Source of the DNA: Actinomadura physcomitrii
GTDB lineage: Bacteria > Actinomycetota > Actinomycetes > Streptosporangiales > Streptosporangiaceae
DNA length: 63,711 bases
Assembly (NCBI RefSeq): GCF_008923205.2
Contig: NZ_WBMS02000054.1
Span: 1 to 63,711 of the forward strand
Direction of reading: 5' to 3'
Shown: one piece after another, positions 16,280 through 24,800 of the stretch
Layout: each line of letters starts with the position of its first letter
Position numbering within the stretch: position 1 is the stretch's first letter
The notes under the pieces: model-generated
What the model was told of the DNA's origin: nothing
Seen by the model: the letters and a program-made list of their open reading frames with translations, nothing else
Database searches by the model: none
Program-made: the position numbers and the translations under genes

Positions 16280-16600
16280 TCAGCGGCGGCCGGGCGGGTG
16301 CAGGCCGTGCCGGTGCAGGCGGGAGCGGCGCAGGTCCTCGGCGCTGATCGCGACCGTGAGGGTGCTGGTGACGAACGCCAGCAGCGGGACGGCGGCGCGC
16401 ACCCACGCCGGGCCGGGCAGCAGCGCCAGCAGCAGGCAGACGGGGACCATCACGTACAGGTGGCGCAGCAGCAGCCGGCCGCGCCAGCCCGCGTCGGTGA
16501 GGTCGTGCCGCACCCAGTCGCGGTTGCGGGGCGGGAGCCGGAAGCCGAGGGCGTACCGGATCCGGCCTAACGGGCCCGGGTCGCCTGGTATGCGGGTCAT
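16280..16600 (-). CDS. DUF5313 membrane protein
   Basis: A 106-residue protein matching the actinobacterial DUF5313 pattern: an N-terminal RIRYALGFRLPP and DWVRHDLTDAGWRGR stretch, two transmembrane helices (about residues 45-62 and 65-85), and a short basic tail ending RRSRLHRHGLHP. Function unknown. It converges on lpdA with a 16-nt gap and starts 15 nt after the stop of the Gly-rich protein gene, so these two may be one operon. A small membrane protein also neighbours lpdA in mycobacteria. Confidence 0.75.
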   Translation of the reverse strand: MTRIPGDPGPLGRIRYALGFRLPPRNRDWVRHDLTDAGWRGRLLLRHLYVMVPVCLLLALLPGPAWVRAAVPLLAFVTSTLTVAISAEDLRRSRLHRHGLHPPGRR

Positions 16601-16615
16601 GCTCGGGTCATCACC

Positions 16616-18001
16616 TCAGAAGCCGCCCCAGTCTCCGCCTCCGCCTCCGCCGCCGAAGTCGCCGCTGCCGAAGTCCCAGCCGCCGCCGACGTCGCCGCCG
16701 TCCCCGCCGAAGCCGCCGTCCCCGCCGCCGAAGCCGTCCCCGCCGAAGCCGTCGCCGTAGTAGCCGCCGCCCATCACCGAGCCGAGCGCGGTGCCGATCA
16801 GCAGGCCGCCGAGCAGGTCGAAACCGCCGTAGCCGTAGTAGTAGCCGCCCGCGTAGGGGGCGTAGGCGGGGCCCGCGTCCCAGTACGGGCGCCGTGCGCC
16901 GCCGTACGGGACCATCCGAACGTCCGGATCGCCGCCCTCCAGGACGGCCCTGGCGTCCGCCGCGCAGGTCGGCACGGACCGCGCCGTACCGCCCGGGGGC
17001 GCCCACGTCACGTCCTGGACGGACGGCCCGTGCTGCGGGTTGAAGAAGCACGGCGGGCGGCGCTCGGGCACGGGCCGGCCGGCGAGCCGGGCGCGGGTCG
17101 CGGTCATGTAGTACCGGCCGTCCTCCAGCGCGGTGGTGACGGCCTGCATGTCCTGGGGCCTCTGGGCGCGTTCGGTGGCGGACTTGGCCTTGTCGTAGGA
17201 GTTCATGGCGCGCTCGTAGTCGCCGCGGGTGTCCGGGGCGAGGCCGGGGTCCATGACGTTGAGGTCGAGCCGGGCGATGTCCTCGCCGAGCAGGGTGACG
17301 TCCTCCTGGACGCCCTGCTTCAGGTCGGCCATCTGCCGGGCGTGCCGCTCGCGGCTGCGCCTGCGGGCGACCAGGACGAGGCTGGTGGCCGCCGCCGCGA
17401 TCACGATGAGGACGCCGATCACGATGTACCCGACCACCGCGCCGGACCGGGCCTTGTCGTCGACCTTCTTCTCGGCGAGGTTCCCGAACTGGATCAGCCG
17501 CTGCTTGAGCGGCGACCCGTCGGTGCGGGTGACGAGCCGGTTGATCTCGCCCGTGTCGAGCTTCTTGGAGATTCCGCCCATCCGGGTGCCGTCGGCAGTG
17601 ATCGCGACGTAGGTCTGGCCCTTGTCGACGCGGTTCGCGACGGCCTTCAGCATCTGCCCGACCTGCGGGCCGCTGACGTCGTCGCGGACGACGACGGCGC
17701 GGATGTCGGCGTCGTGGTCGCCGTTCAGCGCCGACCTGATCTGCTGCTGGTCGGCCGCCGACAGGTTCGCGCCGGAGTCGGTGGTCACGTACAGGCGCGA
17801 GCCGAGCAGGCCCTTGGCGATCTGCCCGACCGTGTCGGCGGGCAGGGCGGCCGTCTGCGCGGACACGACCTGCGTGGACGCGGCGTGCGCGGGTGCGGTC
17901 AGGGCGGGCGCCGCGAGGCCCGCGAGCACCGCGACGGCGAGGACCACGGCCGTGACCGCGGCGCGGAGCACCGGCCGGATGGTACGGATCTCGGAACTCA
18001 T
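16616..18001 (-). CDS. secreted, membrane-anchored Gly-rich protein
   Basis: A 461-residue exported protein of unknown function. Residues 1-40 are a Sec signal peptide (hydrophobic core, APAHAA cleavage region). Residues 40-180 form an extracytoplasmic alpha/beta domain reminiscent of TPM-type domains (IRAVVVRDD, QTYVAITADGTRMGG). A transmembrane helix lies near 190-212, then a basic, helical cytoplasmic region. Further on is the striking PPCFFNPQHGP stretch, then a Tyr/Gly-rich region and a C-terminal tail of ~60 residues almost wholly Gly, Asp and Phe, ending DWGGF. Such tails resemble those of TPM-domain membrane proteins. The ATG was preferred over an upstream GTG to keep a standard signal peptide. 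Confidence 0.75.
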   Translation of the reverse strand: MSSEIRTIRPVLRAAVTAVVLAVAVLAGLAAPALTAPAHAASTQVVSAQTAALPADTVGQIAKGLLGSRLYVTTDSGANLSAADQQQIRSALNGDHDADIRAVVVRDDVSGPQVGQMLKAVANRVDKGQTYVAITADGTRMGGISKKLDTGEINRLVTRTDGSPLKQRLIQFGNLAEKKVDDKARSGAVVGYIVIGVLIVIAAAATSLVLVARRRSRERHARQMADLKQGVQEDVTLLGEDIARLDLNVMDPGLAPDTRGDYERAMNSYDKAKSATERAQRPQDMQAVTTALEDGRYYMTATRARLAGRPVPERRPPCFFNPQHGPSVQDVTWAPPGGTARSVPTCAADARAVLEGGDPDVRMVPYGGARRPYWDAGPAYAPYAGGYYYGYGGFDLLGGLLIGTALGSVMGGGYYGDGFGGDGFGGGDGGFGGDGGDVGGGWDFGSGDFGGGGGGGDWGGF

Positions 18002-18128
18002 GGTTTCAGTCTGCCCCCTCACCAGGGACGACGACCGGGCCGCCGCACGCGTTCCGTAAAAACCGCTTTTAGTGATGAAACGGACACCCCCGTCCCGAGC
18101 GGGCCGGACGGGGGTGCGCGGTGCCGCG

Positions 18129-19895
18129 TCAGTCCTTGATCTCGCAGATGACCGCGCCGGACGAGACGGTCTGGCCGACCTCGGCGGACAGGCCGGTGAT
18201 CGTGCCGGCCTTGTGCGCGGTGAGCGGCTGCTCCATCTTCATCGCCTCCAGGACGACGATGGTGTCGCCCGCCGCGACGGTCGCGCCGTCCTCCACGACC
18301 GTCTTGACGATCGTGCCCTGCATCGGGCTGACCAGGGAGTCACCGGACGCCTGGGCGCCGCCGCCCTTCTTGCCGCCGCGCCGCCTGCCCGGCGCCGCCT
18401 TCCCGGCCGCGGGGGCCGCGGACGCGCCCAGCCCGGCGGGCAGCACGACCTCGATGCGCTTGCCGCCGACCTCCACGGTGACGTGCTCGCGCTCGCCAGC
18501 CTCGGCCTCCTCGCCCGCGGCGGCGGTATCGAACGGCTCGATCGTGTTGTCGAACTCGGTCTCGATCCACCGGGTGTGGACGCTGAAGGGCGTCTCGTCG
18601 TCGGCGGGTACGAACGCCGGGTCGTCGAGCACCGCCCGGTGGAACGGCAGCACGGTCGGCATGCCGTCGATGACGAACTCGTCCAGCGCCCGCCTGGCCC
18701 GCTCGGCGGCCTGCCGGCGGGTCGCGCCGGTCACGATCAGCTTGGCGATCAGCGAGTCGAACGCCTGCGGGACGGTCTGCCCGGCGACGTAGCCGGAGTC
18801 CAGCCGGACGCCGGGGCCGCTCGGCGGGGCGAAGGCGGTCAGCGTGCCGACCGCGGGCAGGAAGCCGCGGCCCGCGTCCTCGGCGTTCAGCCGGAACTCG
18901 AACGAGTGGCCGCGCAGCGCGGGGTCGCCGTAGCCGATCTCCTCGCCCTCGGCGATCCGGAACATCTCGCGGACCAGGTCGACGCCCGCGACCTCCTCGG
19001 TCACCGGGTGCTCGACCTGCAGCCGGGTGTTGACCTCAAGGAAGGAGATGGTCCCGTCCTGGCCGACGAGGAACTCGCACGTCCCTGCGCCGACGTAGCC
19101 GGCCTCCTTGAGGATCGCCTTGGACGAGCTGTACAGCAGCTCCAGTTGCTCGTCCGACAGGTAGGGGGCGGGGGCCTCCTCGACGAGCTTCTGGTGGCGG
19201 CGCTGCAGCGAGCAGTCGCGGGTGGACACCACGACCACGTTGCCGTGCTTGTCGGCCAGGCACTGGGTCTCCACGTGCCGCGGCTTGTCCAGGTACCGCT
19301 CGACGAAGCACTCGCCGCGCCCGAACGCGCCCACCGCCTCGCGGACGGCCGACTCGTACAGCTCGGCGACCTCTTCCAGGTTGCGGGCGACCTTCAGGCC
19401 GCGGCCGCCGCCGCCGAACGCCGCCTTGATCGCGATGGGCAGGCCGTGCTCCTCGGCGAACGCGACGACCTCGTCGGCGCCCGACACCGGGTCCTTGGTG
19501 CCGGCGACCAGTGGCGCGCCGACCTTCTGGGCGATGTGCCGGGCCTGCACCTTGTCGCCGAGCGCGGTGATCGCGGCGGGCGGCGGGCCGATCCAGGTCA
19601 GCCCGGCGTTCTCGACGGCGGCGGCGAAGTCGGCGTTCTCGGCCAGGAACCCGTAGCCGGGGTGGACGGCGTCCGCGCCGGCCTCGGCCGCGACCTTCAG
19701 CAGCTTCTCGATGTCCAGGTAGCTGTCGGCCGCGGTCTGGCCGCCGAGGGCGTACGCCTCGTCGGCGACCCGAACGTGCAGCGCCTCCAGATCCGGCTCG
19801 GCGTACACCGCCACACTGGCCAGCCCCGCATCGCGACAGGCACGGGCAATACGGACCGCGATCTCACCGCGGTTGGCGATCAGGACCTTGCGCAC
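18129..19895 (-). CDS. acyl-CoA carboxylase alpha chain (biotin carboxylase + BCCP)
   Basis: Carboxylates its own biotin using ATP and bicarbonate and hands the carboxyl group to a carboxyltransferase beta subunit, giving malonyl- or methylmalonyl-CoA. The 588-residue protein has an N-terminal biotin carboxylase domain (MRKVLIANRGEIAVR; ATP-grasp GGGGRGLKV near 165; EVNTRLQVEHPVTE near 287) and a C-terminal biotinyl domain with the acceptor lysine in VLEAMKMEQPL. A Lys/Ala-rich linker joins them. Start is GTG with a strong GGAGGAGA upstream. It corresponds to AccA3/AccA2 of actinomycetes; its beta and epsilon partners are ~22 kb away on the same strand, beyond the envelope island. Confidence 0.95.
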   Translation of the reverse strand: MRKVLIANRGEIAVRIARACRDAGLASVAVYAEPDLEALHVRVADEAYALGGQTAADSYLDIEKLLKVAAEAGADAVHPGYGFLAENADFAAAVENAGLTWIGPPPAAITALGDKVQARHIAQKVGAPLVAGTKDPVSGADEVVAFAEEHGLPIAIKAAFGGGGRGLKVARNLEEVAELYESAVREAVGAFGRGECFVERYLDKPRHVETQCLADKHGNVVVVSTRDCSLQRRHQKLVEEAPAPYLSDEQLELLYSSSKAILKEAGYVGAGTCEFLVGQDGTISFLEVNTRLQVEHPVTEEVAGVDLVREMFRIAEGEEIGYGDPALRGHSFEFRLNAEDAGRGFLPAVGTLTAFAPPSGPGVRLDSGYVAGQTVPQAFDSLIAKLIVTGATRRQAAERARRALDEFVIDGMPTVLPFHRAVLDDPAFVPADDETPFSVHTRWIETEFDNTIEPFDTAAAGEEAEAGEREHVTVEVGGKRIEVVLPAGLGASAAPAAGKAAPGRRRGGKKGGGAQASGDSLVSPMQGTIVKTVVEDGATVAAGDTIVVLEAMKMEQPLTAHKAGTITGLSAEVGQTVSSGAVICEIKD

Positions 19896-20056
19896 GTGGG
19901 TCTCCTCCCTGAACCTCGCACGCAGTCTAGATAACCGCCGTTCGAGGCTTTCGTAAGGCCCTCCTTATTGCACCGGGATGCCAGTTTTCAGGCGACTTGC
20001 CGCTGAGTGGGACCGTGCGCCCGCCCCCGCCCGCGAGGGCTCCCGAGCATGCGGAA

Positions 20057-20081
20057 GCCCGCGCCTCGATGAGGCGCGGGC
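20057..20081 (-). terminator. stem-loop terminator after L31
   Basis: CCCGCGCCTC (20058-20067) and GAGGCGCGGG (20071-20080) form a perfect 10-bp stem closed by a GAT loop, extended by one flanking G-C pair. It lies about 70 nt beyond the L31 stop on its strand and before the carboxylase gene, so it likely ends the L31 transcript. Confidence 0.7.
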
Positions 20082-20148
20082 CTTCGCGATCGGACGCGCC
20101 CGGGCCGCGCCGGGGCGCGGTGGCGGCCCGGAGGCGCGTCCGGACGTC

Positions 20149-20394
20149 TCAGCTCCGGTTGTACCGGCGGTTGAACCGCTCGACGGCTCCCGTGGTGTCC
20201 AGGACCTGCTGGCGGCCCGTGTAGAACGGGTGGCTCGCGGACGAGACGTCCACGTCGACCAGCGGGTAGGTGCGGCCGTCCGTCCACTCGATCGTCCGGT
20301 CCGTCGCGGCCGTCGACCGGGTCAGGAAGGCGTAGTCCGCGCCGCGGTCGCGGAACACGACGGGACGGTACTCCGGGTGGATCCTGTTCTTCAT
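20149..20394 (-). CDS. rpmE2: 50S ribosomal protein L31 type B (zinc-independent)
   Basis: An 81-residue L31 of the C-minus type: it has the family pattern (MKNRIHPEYRPVVFRD, SHPFYTGRQ near 55, RFNRRYNRS end) but lacks the CxxC zinc cysteines of the housekeeping form. In actinobacteria this paralogue replaces zinc-binding L31 in zinc starvation and is usually repressed by Zur. GGGAGG lies about 6 nt before the ATG. A Zur-like palindrome upstream fits this control. The gene is monocistronic, flanked by a terminator downstream. Confidence 0.95.
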   Translation of the reverse strand: MKNRIHPEYRPVVFRDRGADYAFLTRSTAATDRTIEWTDGRTYPLVDVDVSSASHPFYTGRQQVLDTTGAVERFNRRYNRS

Positions 20395-20437
20395 CGTTCC
20401 TCCCTGGTTCTCGGCTGCTCACCCCTGCCAACGGGGT

Positions 20438-20453
20438 AGGAACGGTTTTCATT
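20438..20453 (-). promoter_or_regulatory. possible Zur operator upstream of L31B
   Basis: Read on the L31 strand the site is AATGAAAACCGTTCCT. The left half (TGAAAAC) matches the actinobacterial Zur palindrome TGAAAATGATTTTCA; the right half (GTTCC) is degenerate. It lies about 45 nt before the L31 start. Paralogue type and position favour Zur control, but the sequence match is partial. Confidence 0.5.
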
Positions 20454-20550
20454 CCCGATTCACCGGACGGCCGCCCGGGGCCCGCCGCGCCGGTGTATCT
20501 TCGCCACTGATCAGCCTCGTGAGCGAGCGGGAACGCAGGGAAGGGGCCGG

Positions 20551-21108
20551 ATGGCTCGCCATTGGACCCGGGCCGGACTCGCGGCGGCGCTGGCCTGCTG
20601 CCTGGCGGCGCCCTCGTCCGCCGCCCGCAGCGGCCCGTCCGTCCTGGACGCCGTCACCACCCGGCAGCTCACGGCCGCCGCCGGAACCCTGCTCCAGGGG
20701 CGCTCCGAGGCGCTCGTCCAGCGGCGCGCGCGCAGCCACCCCGACGTGCCCACCGAGGTCCTCGGGGTGCGGATCTCCCCGCGCGTCGCCCGCGTCCAGG
20801 AGCGGGCCTTCCGCCAGCTGGAGCACAGCAACCGCGCCCCCGTCGAGGGCGGCCCCGCCTACACCGGCGCCCGCACCAGCCTGGACGCCCGGCGCGCCCT
20901 CCGGGCCGGCGACCGGATCACCCTGGACGCCGTCGAGCACACGGTCGTCCGCTACGGCACCGGCAAGTCGGGCACCGGCAGGGTCACCCAGTCGGTCCCG
21001 CGCCGGTTCGACTTCCGCAAGCGCGGCGACGACATCGTCCTCGTGGGCGAGCGGGTCCTCGACCCGAACGCGCGGCCGGTGAACGACCCGGCTCCGCGCT
21101 CCCGGTGA
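20551..21108 (+). CDS. predicted exported protein, unknown function
   Basis: A 185-residue protein not recognised as a family. The first ~25 residues form a signal peptide (basic start, hydrophobic LAAALACCLAAPSSAAR). The mature part is basic and Arg-rich, with predicted helices to about residue 95 and beta-rich segments after it (ITLDAVEHTVVRYG, FDFRKRGDDIVLVGERVL). AAGGGG lies 4 nt before the ATG. It stands alone between the divergent L31 gene and the WXG100 gene, at the left edge of the envelope island. It might be a secreted accessory of that island, but nothing in the sequence proves it. Confidence 0.65.
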   Translation: MARHWTRAGLAAALACCLAAPSSAARSGPSVLDAVTTRQLTAAAGTLLQGRSEALVQRRARSHPDVPTEVLGVRISPRVARVQERAFRQLEHSNRAPVEGGPAYTGARTSLDARRALRAGDRITLDAVEHTVVRYGTGKSGTGRVTQSVPRRFDFRKRGDDIVLVGERVLDPNARPVNDPAPRSR

Positions 21109-21485
21109 CCGTCCTTTCCGGCATTGCGCGGCGTCCTTCCGAAAAGCCCGCGGGGCGGCTGCTCTGAAATGCCCTTGACCGACAGTAATTAAGCAGGTCA
21201 CGGCGTGGCGGAGCGTCGCCGTGCGGTTGCGAAAGCCGGGGTGCGGGGCGGTGAAACCTCCACCTGGCGGGGTCCGCCTGGCCACATCCGGTCACGTGCG
21301 CGCGGCGGGATTACGGGTGTTTCGTCGCCGGATCTCCGATGTGCCGCTGGATTCCCGTGATCGGGGAGGCGTAGGCTGGCGCCATTCTTTCGCAGTGCGG
21401 CAGGACCGGAAAACGTTCCAGTTGACGTCCCGCCCGCCCGGCGGGCGGCGGATCGGCAGCGGACCGGCGACGGAGGGTCGAAGCG
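21109..21485. other. intergenic region upstream of the WXG100 gene
   Basis: A 377-nt gap without a supportable gene. It has a TTGACC followed by an AT-rich GACAGTAATTAAGCA near 21176, a possible promoter. Nearer the gene is AACGTTCCA (21412-21420), followed by TTGACG, the same nonamer found upstream of the Tad operon. A GCCCGCCCGGCGGGC-type palindrome lies near 21435. Confidence 0.5.
21412..21420 (+). promoter_or_regulatory. AACGTTCCA motif upstream of the WXG100 gene
   Basis: An exact copy of the nonamer AACGTTCCA lies 65 nt before the WXG100 start, within AAAACGTTCCAGTTGACG. The same nonamer lies in the region between the EssC-like ATPase and Tad genes. A shared regulator for both systems is a hypothesis; chance cannot be excluded for nine bases. 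Confidence 0.35.
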
Positions 21486-21758
21486 ATGAGCGGTGACAAG
21501 CGCGGCGCCAACCTCGGCGAGCTGGAGGAGCTGTCCCGGATCTTCAGCAAGCACTCCAGGAACCTGGACGCCCTGATCAGGGACCTCAACGGCCGCACGG
21601 TCAGCAGCAGCGCCGCCTGGTGGGGCCCCGGCGCCGACCGGTTCCGCAGCGCCTGGGCCGAGGCCAAGACCGCCTTCGACAAGATGGCCCTCGCCCTCGA
21701 GCAGGGCAGCCAGGACATCCGCAAGTCCCAGCAGAACATCGAGGCCGCCACGCGCTGA
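21486..21758 (+). CDS. WXG100 (ESAT-6-like) protein
   Basis: A 90-residue helical-hairpin protein of the WXG100 superfamily, substrates and possibly structural parts of type VII secretion. The turn motif is WWGPGADRFRSAW near residue 46, at the mid-protein position expected. Two amphipathic helices flank it (about 9-38 and 50-85). No YxxxD/E motif is seen at the C-terminus, so it may be the partner half of a heterodimer or a self-dimer as in Firmicutes-type systems. It is convergent with the FHA-containing secretion ATPase, separated by a strong bidirectional hairpin. Confidence 0.88.
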   Translation: MSGDKRGANLGELEELSRIFSKHSRNLDALIRDLNGRTVSSSAAWWGPGADRFRSAWAEAKTAFDKMALALEQGSQDIRKSQQNIEAATR

Positions 21759-21774
21759 CGCCTCGTCACGGACC

Positions 21775-21811
21775 GCGGGTCCCGGCCCATCCCCCCGAGG
21801 CCGGGACCCGC
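21775..21811. terminator. strong bidirectional hairpin between WXG100 and ATPase genes
   Basis: A perfect 13-bp stem (GCGGGTCCCGGCC at 21775-21787 with its complement at 21799-21811) with an 11-nt loop. It lies in the short gap between two convergent stop codons and should terminate transcription from both sides. Confidence 0.85.
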
Positions 21812-21836
21812 ATCGTTCCCCGCCCCGGCCGCCCGG

Positions 21837-24800
21837 CTAGTCGGACGTGACGGGAGGCGGGAGGGCCACCTGGATCTGCGTGGTGGCGCCCGCGGCGACG
21901 AACAGGCCGCGTCCGGTGGGCCCGGCCAGCGGGGCGTTGCGGGGCAGGCGCAGCCCGAACAGGTCGCCGTCGTCGGGCGACTCGACCGACAGCAGCACCC
22001 CCGAGCGCGAGCGGCGGGCGTCGGCGAGGAAACCGCGGTACCCGCGGCCGATGTCGGTGGTCGTGCCGCCGACGACCACGGCGTGCTCGCCGTCCCGGGC
22101 GGTGCGCAGGACGTCCGCGAGGGCGTCGTCCATGTCCGTCTCGTCGAGCAGCTCGGCGTCGTCGACGACCACGGCGTAGCGGTGCTCGTCGCCGATCGCG
22201 CGGTCCAGGTCGTCCGGCTCGGAGTCGGACGTGAGCACCCCGAGGACGCCGGGACGGCCCGACAGCAGCCGCAGCGGCGACCGGCGCGGCGTGACCAGCA
22301 CGACCGGGACGAGCCCGCCGCCGACCGCCGGGTCGAGCAGGGAGTGGACGATGGTGCGCAGCGTCGTTGAGCGGCCCGAGCGGGGCGGCCCGGCGACGGT
22401 GAAGCCGGGGCCCTCGTTCAGCAGGTCGGCGCCGACGGGGGCGAGGGTGTCGCCGCCGACGCCGACGAGCGCCCACAGCGCGGACGGGGCGAGGAACGCC
22501 TCGTCCAGCGCCATGGCCTCGCGGTAGGTGACGCGGACGGGCAGCTCGTCGACGTGCAGGGGCCGCTGGCGGCGGGGCAGGCGGCCGTAGCGGGCGACGG
22601 AGGCGCGGGCGATCTCCTGGAGGGCGGCGACCTGCGCGGTCCCGGACGGGTCGTCGCCGAGCAGGCCGATCTGCGACTCGCGGGGCGCGGCGCCGGGCGC
22701 GGCGGGTTCGAGGGCGCGGCCGGGCGGCATAGCGGCGGGGACGTGCTTGTCCTGCAGCCCGGCGTAGCCGTAGTCGTTCGGGTCGGCCATCCGCAGCACG
22801 AGTCGGCGGTCGAAGACGGTGGAGATCTGCCCGCCGAGGCCGGTGCGGTCGCCGGTGAAGACGGCGCGCAGGCCGACGGCGGCGCCCTCGCGCAGCAGCC
22901 GCAGGGTCTGCTCGACGAGGCGGCCGTAGTCGTAGTGCTCGAACGCGCCGAGGAACCCCTCCCAGCGGTCGAGGAGCAGGACCATCCAGGGCAGCCGGTC
23001 GGTGGCGGCGACGGCGGCGCGCTGCTCGGCGAGGGACGCGAACCCGGCCTCGGCGAGGAGCTGCTGGCGGCGGGCGACCTCGGCGGCGAGGGCGGTGAGG
23101 AGGCGCTCGCAGCGGTCGAGCTGGTCGCGGGTGACGACGGCGCCGCAGTGCGGCAGCGAGATCAGCGGGAGGAGCGCGTTGGCGCCGCAGTCGACGGCGT
23201 ACAGGTGCGCGTCGTACGGGGAGCAGGAGCCCGCGAGGGACCCGGCGATGGTGCGCAGCGCCGTGGACCGCCCGGACTGCGGCGATCCGGCGATGTACAG
23301 GTGGCCGCCGGCCGCGAGGTCCAGGACGAGCGGCTCGCGCGACTGGACGGCGGGCAGGTCGGTGATCCCGAACGGGATCGCGGGCACGTCCACGACGGAG
23401 CCGCCGGCGGCGGTGCGCGGGGTGAGCCGGACCAGCTCGGGCAGCGGCGTGAGCCACGGCGACGGCTGCCGGGCGATCCCCGCGCGGCGGGCGGCCTCGT
23501 CGACGGCCTGGACGAGCACGGCGAGGTCGGTGGCGGGGGTGTCGCCGGCGGGCTCGCGGGACGCGGGCAGCGGATGCCCGAGGCCCTGCCAGGGCAGCGG
23601 CAGGACGCTGGTCCGCCGCCCGGCGGGCCCGGCGCGGCGCCCGCCGATCCGGGCGGACTGGACGGCGTGCGGCGCCGCCGCGCCGGACCGGACGTAGCAG
23701 CGGCCCGGCGTCGACTTGGCGATGCGGGCGGCCTCGGGCCCGTCGATGACGTCGGTGGACTCGTCGGGGTCGGTGACGCGCAGCGCGATCCGCAGGTTGG
23801 TGTTGGCGCGGATGTCGGCGGTGACGACGCCGGCGGGCCGCTGCGTGGCGAGGATCAGGTGGACGCCGAGGGACCGGCCGCGGCGGCCGATGTCGACGAG
23901 CCCGGCGACGAAGTCGGGCAGCTCGGTGACCATCGCGGCGAACTCGTCGATGACGAGGACGAGCCGGGGCAGGGAGCCCGCCGCGGCGTTGTGGTCGTCG
24001 ATGTCCTTGGCGCCCGCCCGCAGCAGGACCTCCTCGCGGCGGCGCAGCTCGGCGGCGAGCGACTCCAGGGCGCGTTCCGTCGCGTGCCCGTCGAGGTCGG
24101 TGACCATGCCGACGGTGTGGGGGAGCCGCGCGCAGTCCTTGAACGCGGCGCCGCCCTTGTAGTCGATGAGGACGAACGTCATCTCGTCGGGCCGGTTCGC
24201 GACGGCGAGGGACGCGATGAGCGTCTGCAGCAGCTCGGACTTGCCCGCGCCGGTGGTCCCGGCGATGAGGGCGTGCGGGCCGTCCGCGCGCAGGTCGATC
24301 TCGTAGGGCTGCCCGGGACGTCCGGGACGGTCGCCGGAGCCCAGCCCGATCGGGACGCGCGTACTGCGGCCGCCGGTGCGGGACCAGGACTGGAGTACGT
24401 GCTCGGCGGTGGGTTCGGCCATGCCGAGCAGGTCCAGGAGGCGGACGTTCGACGGGATGGCCTCCTGCGCGTCCTCGCGGGACACGTCCCGGACGGGCGC
24501 CAGCGCGCGCGCCACGCGTTCGGTCCAGGCCGGGGACACCTGGTCGGCGAGCACGGGGCCGAGGCCGTCGAGGTTCTGTCCGCGGACGTGGACGAAGGAC
24601 GGGTACTGCGGGTCCCACTCCGCGACGGCGTTGCACTCCTCGGGCAGGAGCCGCTCCTCGTCGTCCACGCAGATGGCGTGGATGCCGTACTCGGGGCCGC
24701 GCGACAGCAGCATCGGCATGCCGGGGATGCGGCGCAGAGCGCGCGCGCCGTCCAGTACTAGGAGGATGTTGTACGGGACGGTGTCCGAGGCCTTGCCCTG

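Noticed and set aside
22554..24761. Plus-strand frames opposite the FHA ATPase
   Set aside because: Low-complexity shadow of the ATPase gene, without family resemblance or RBS.
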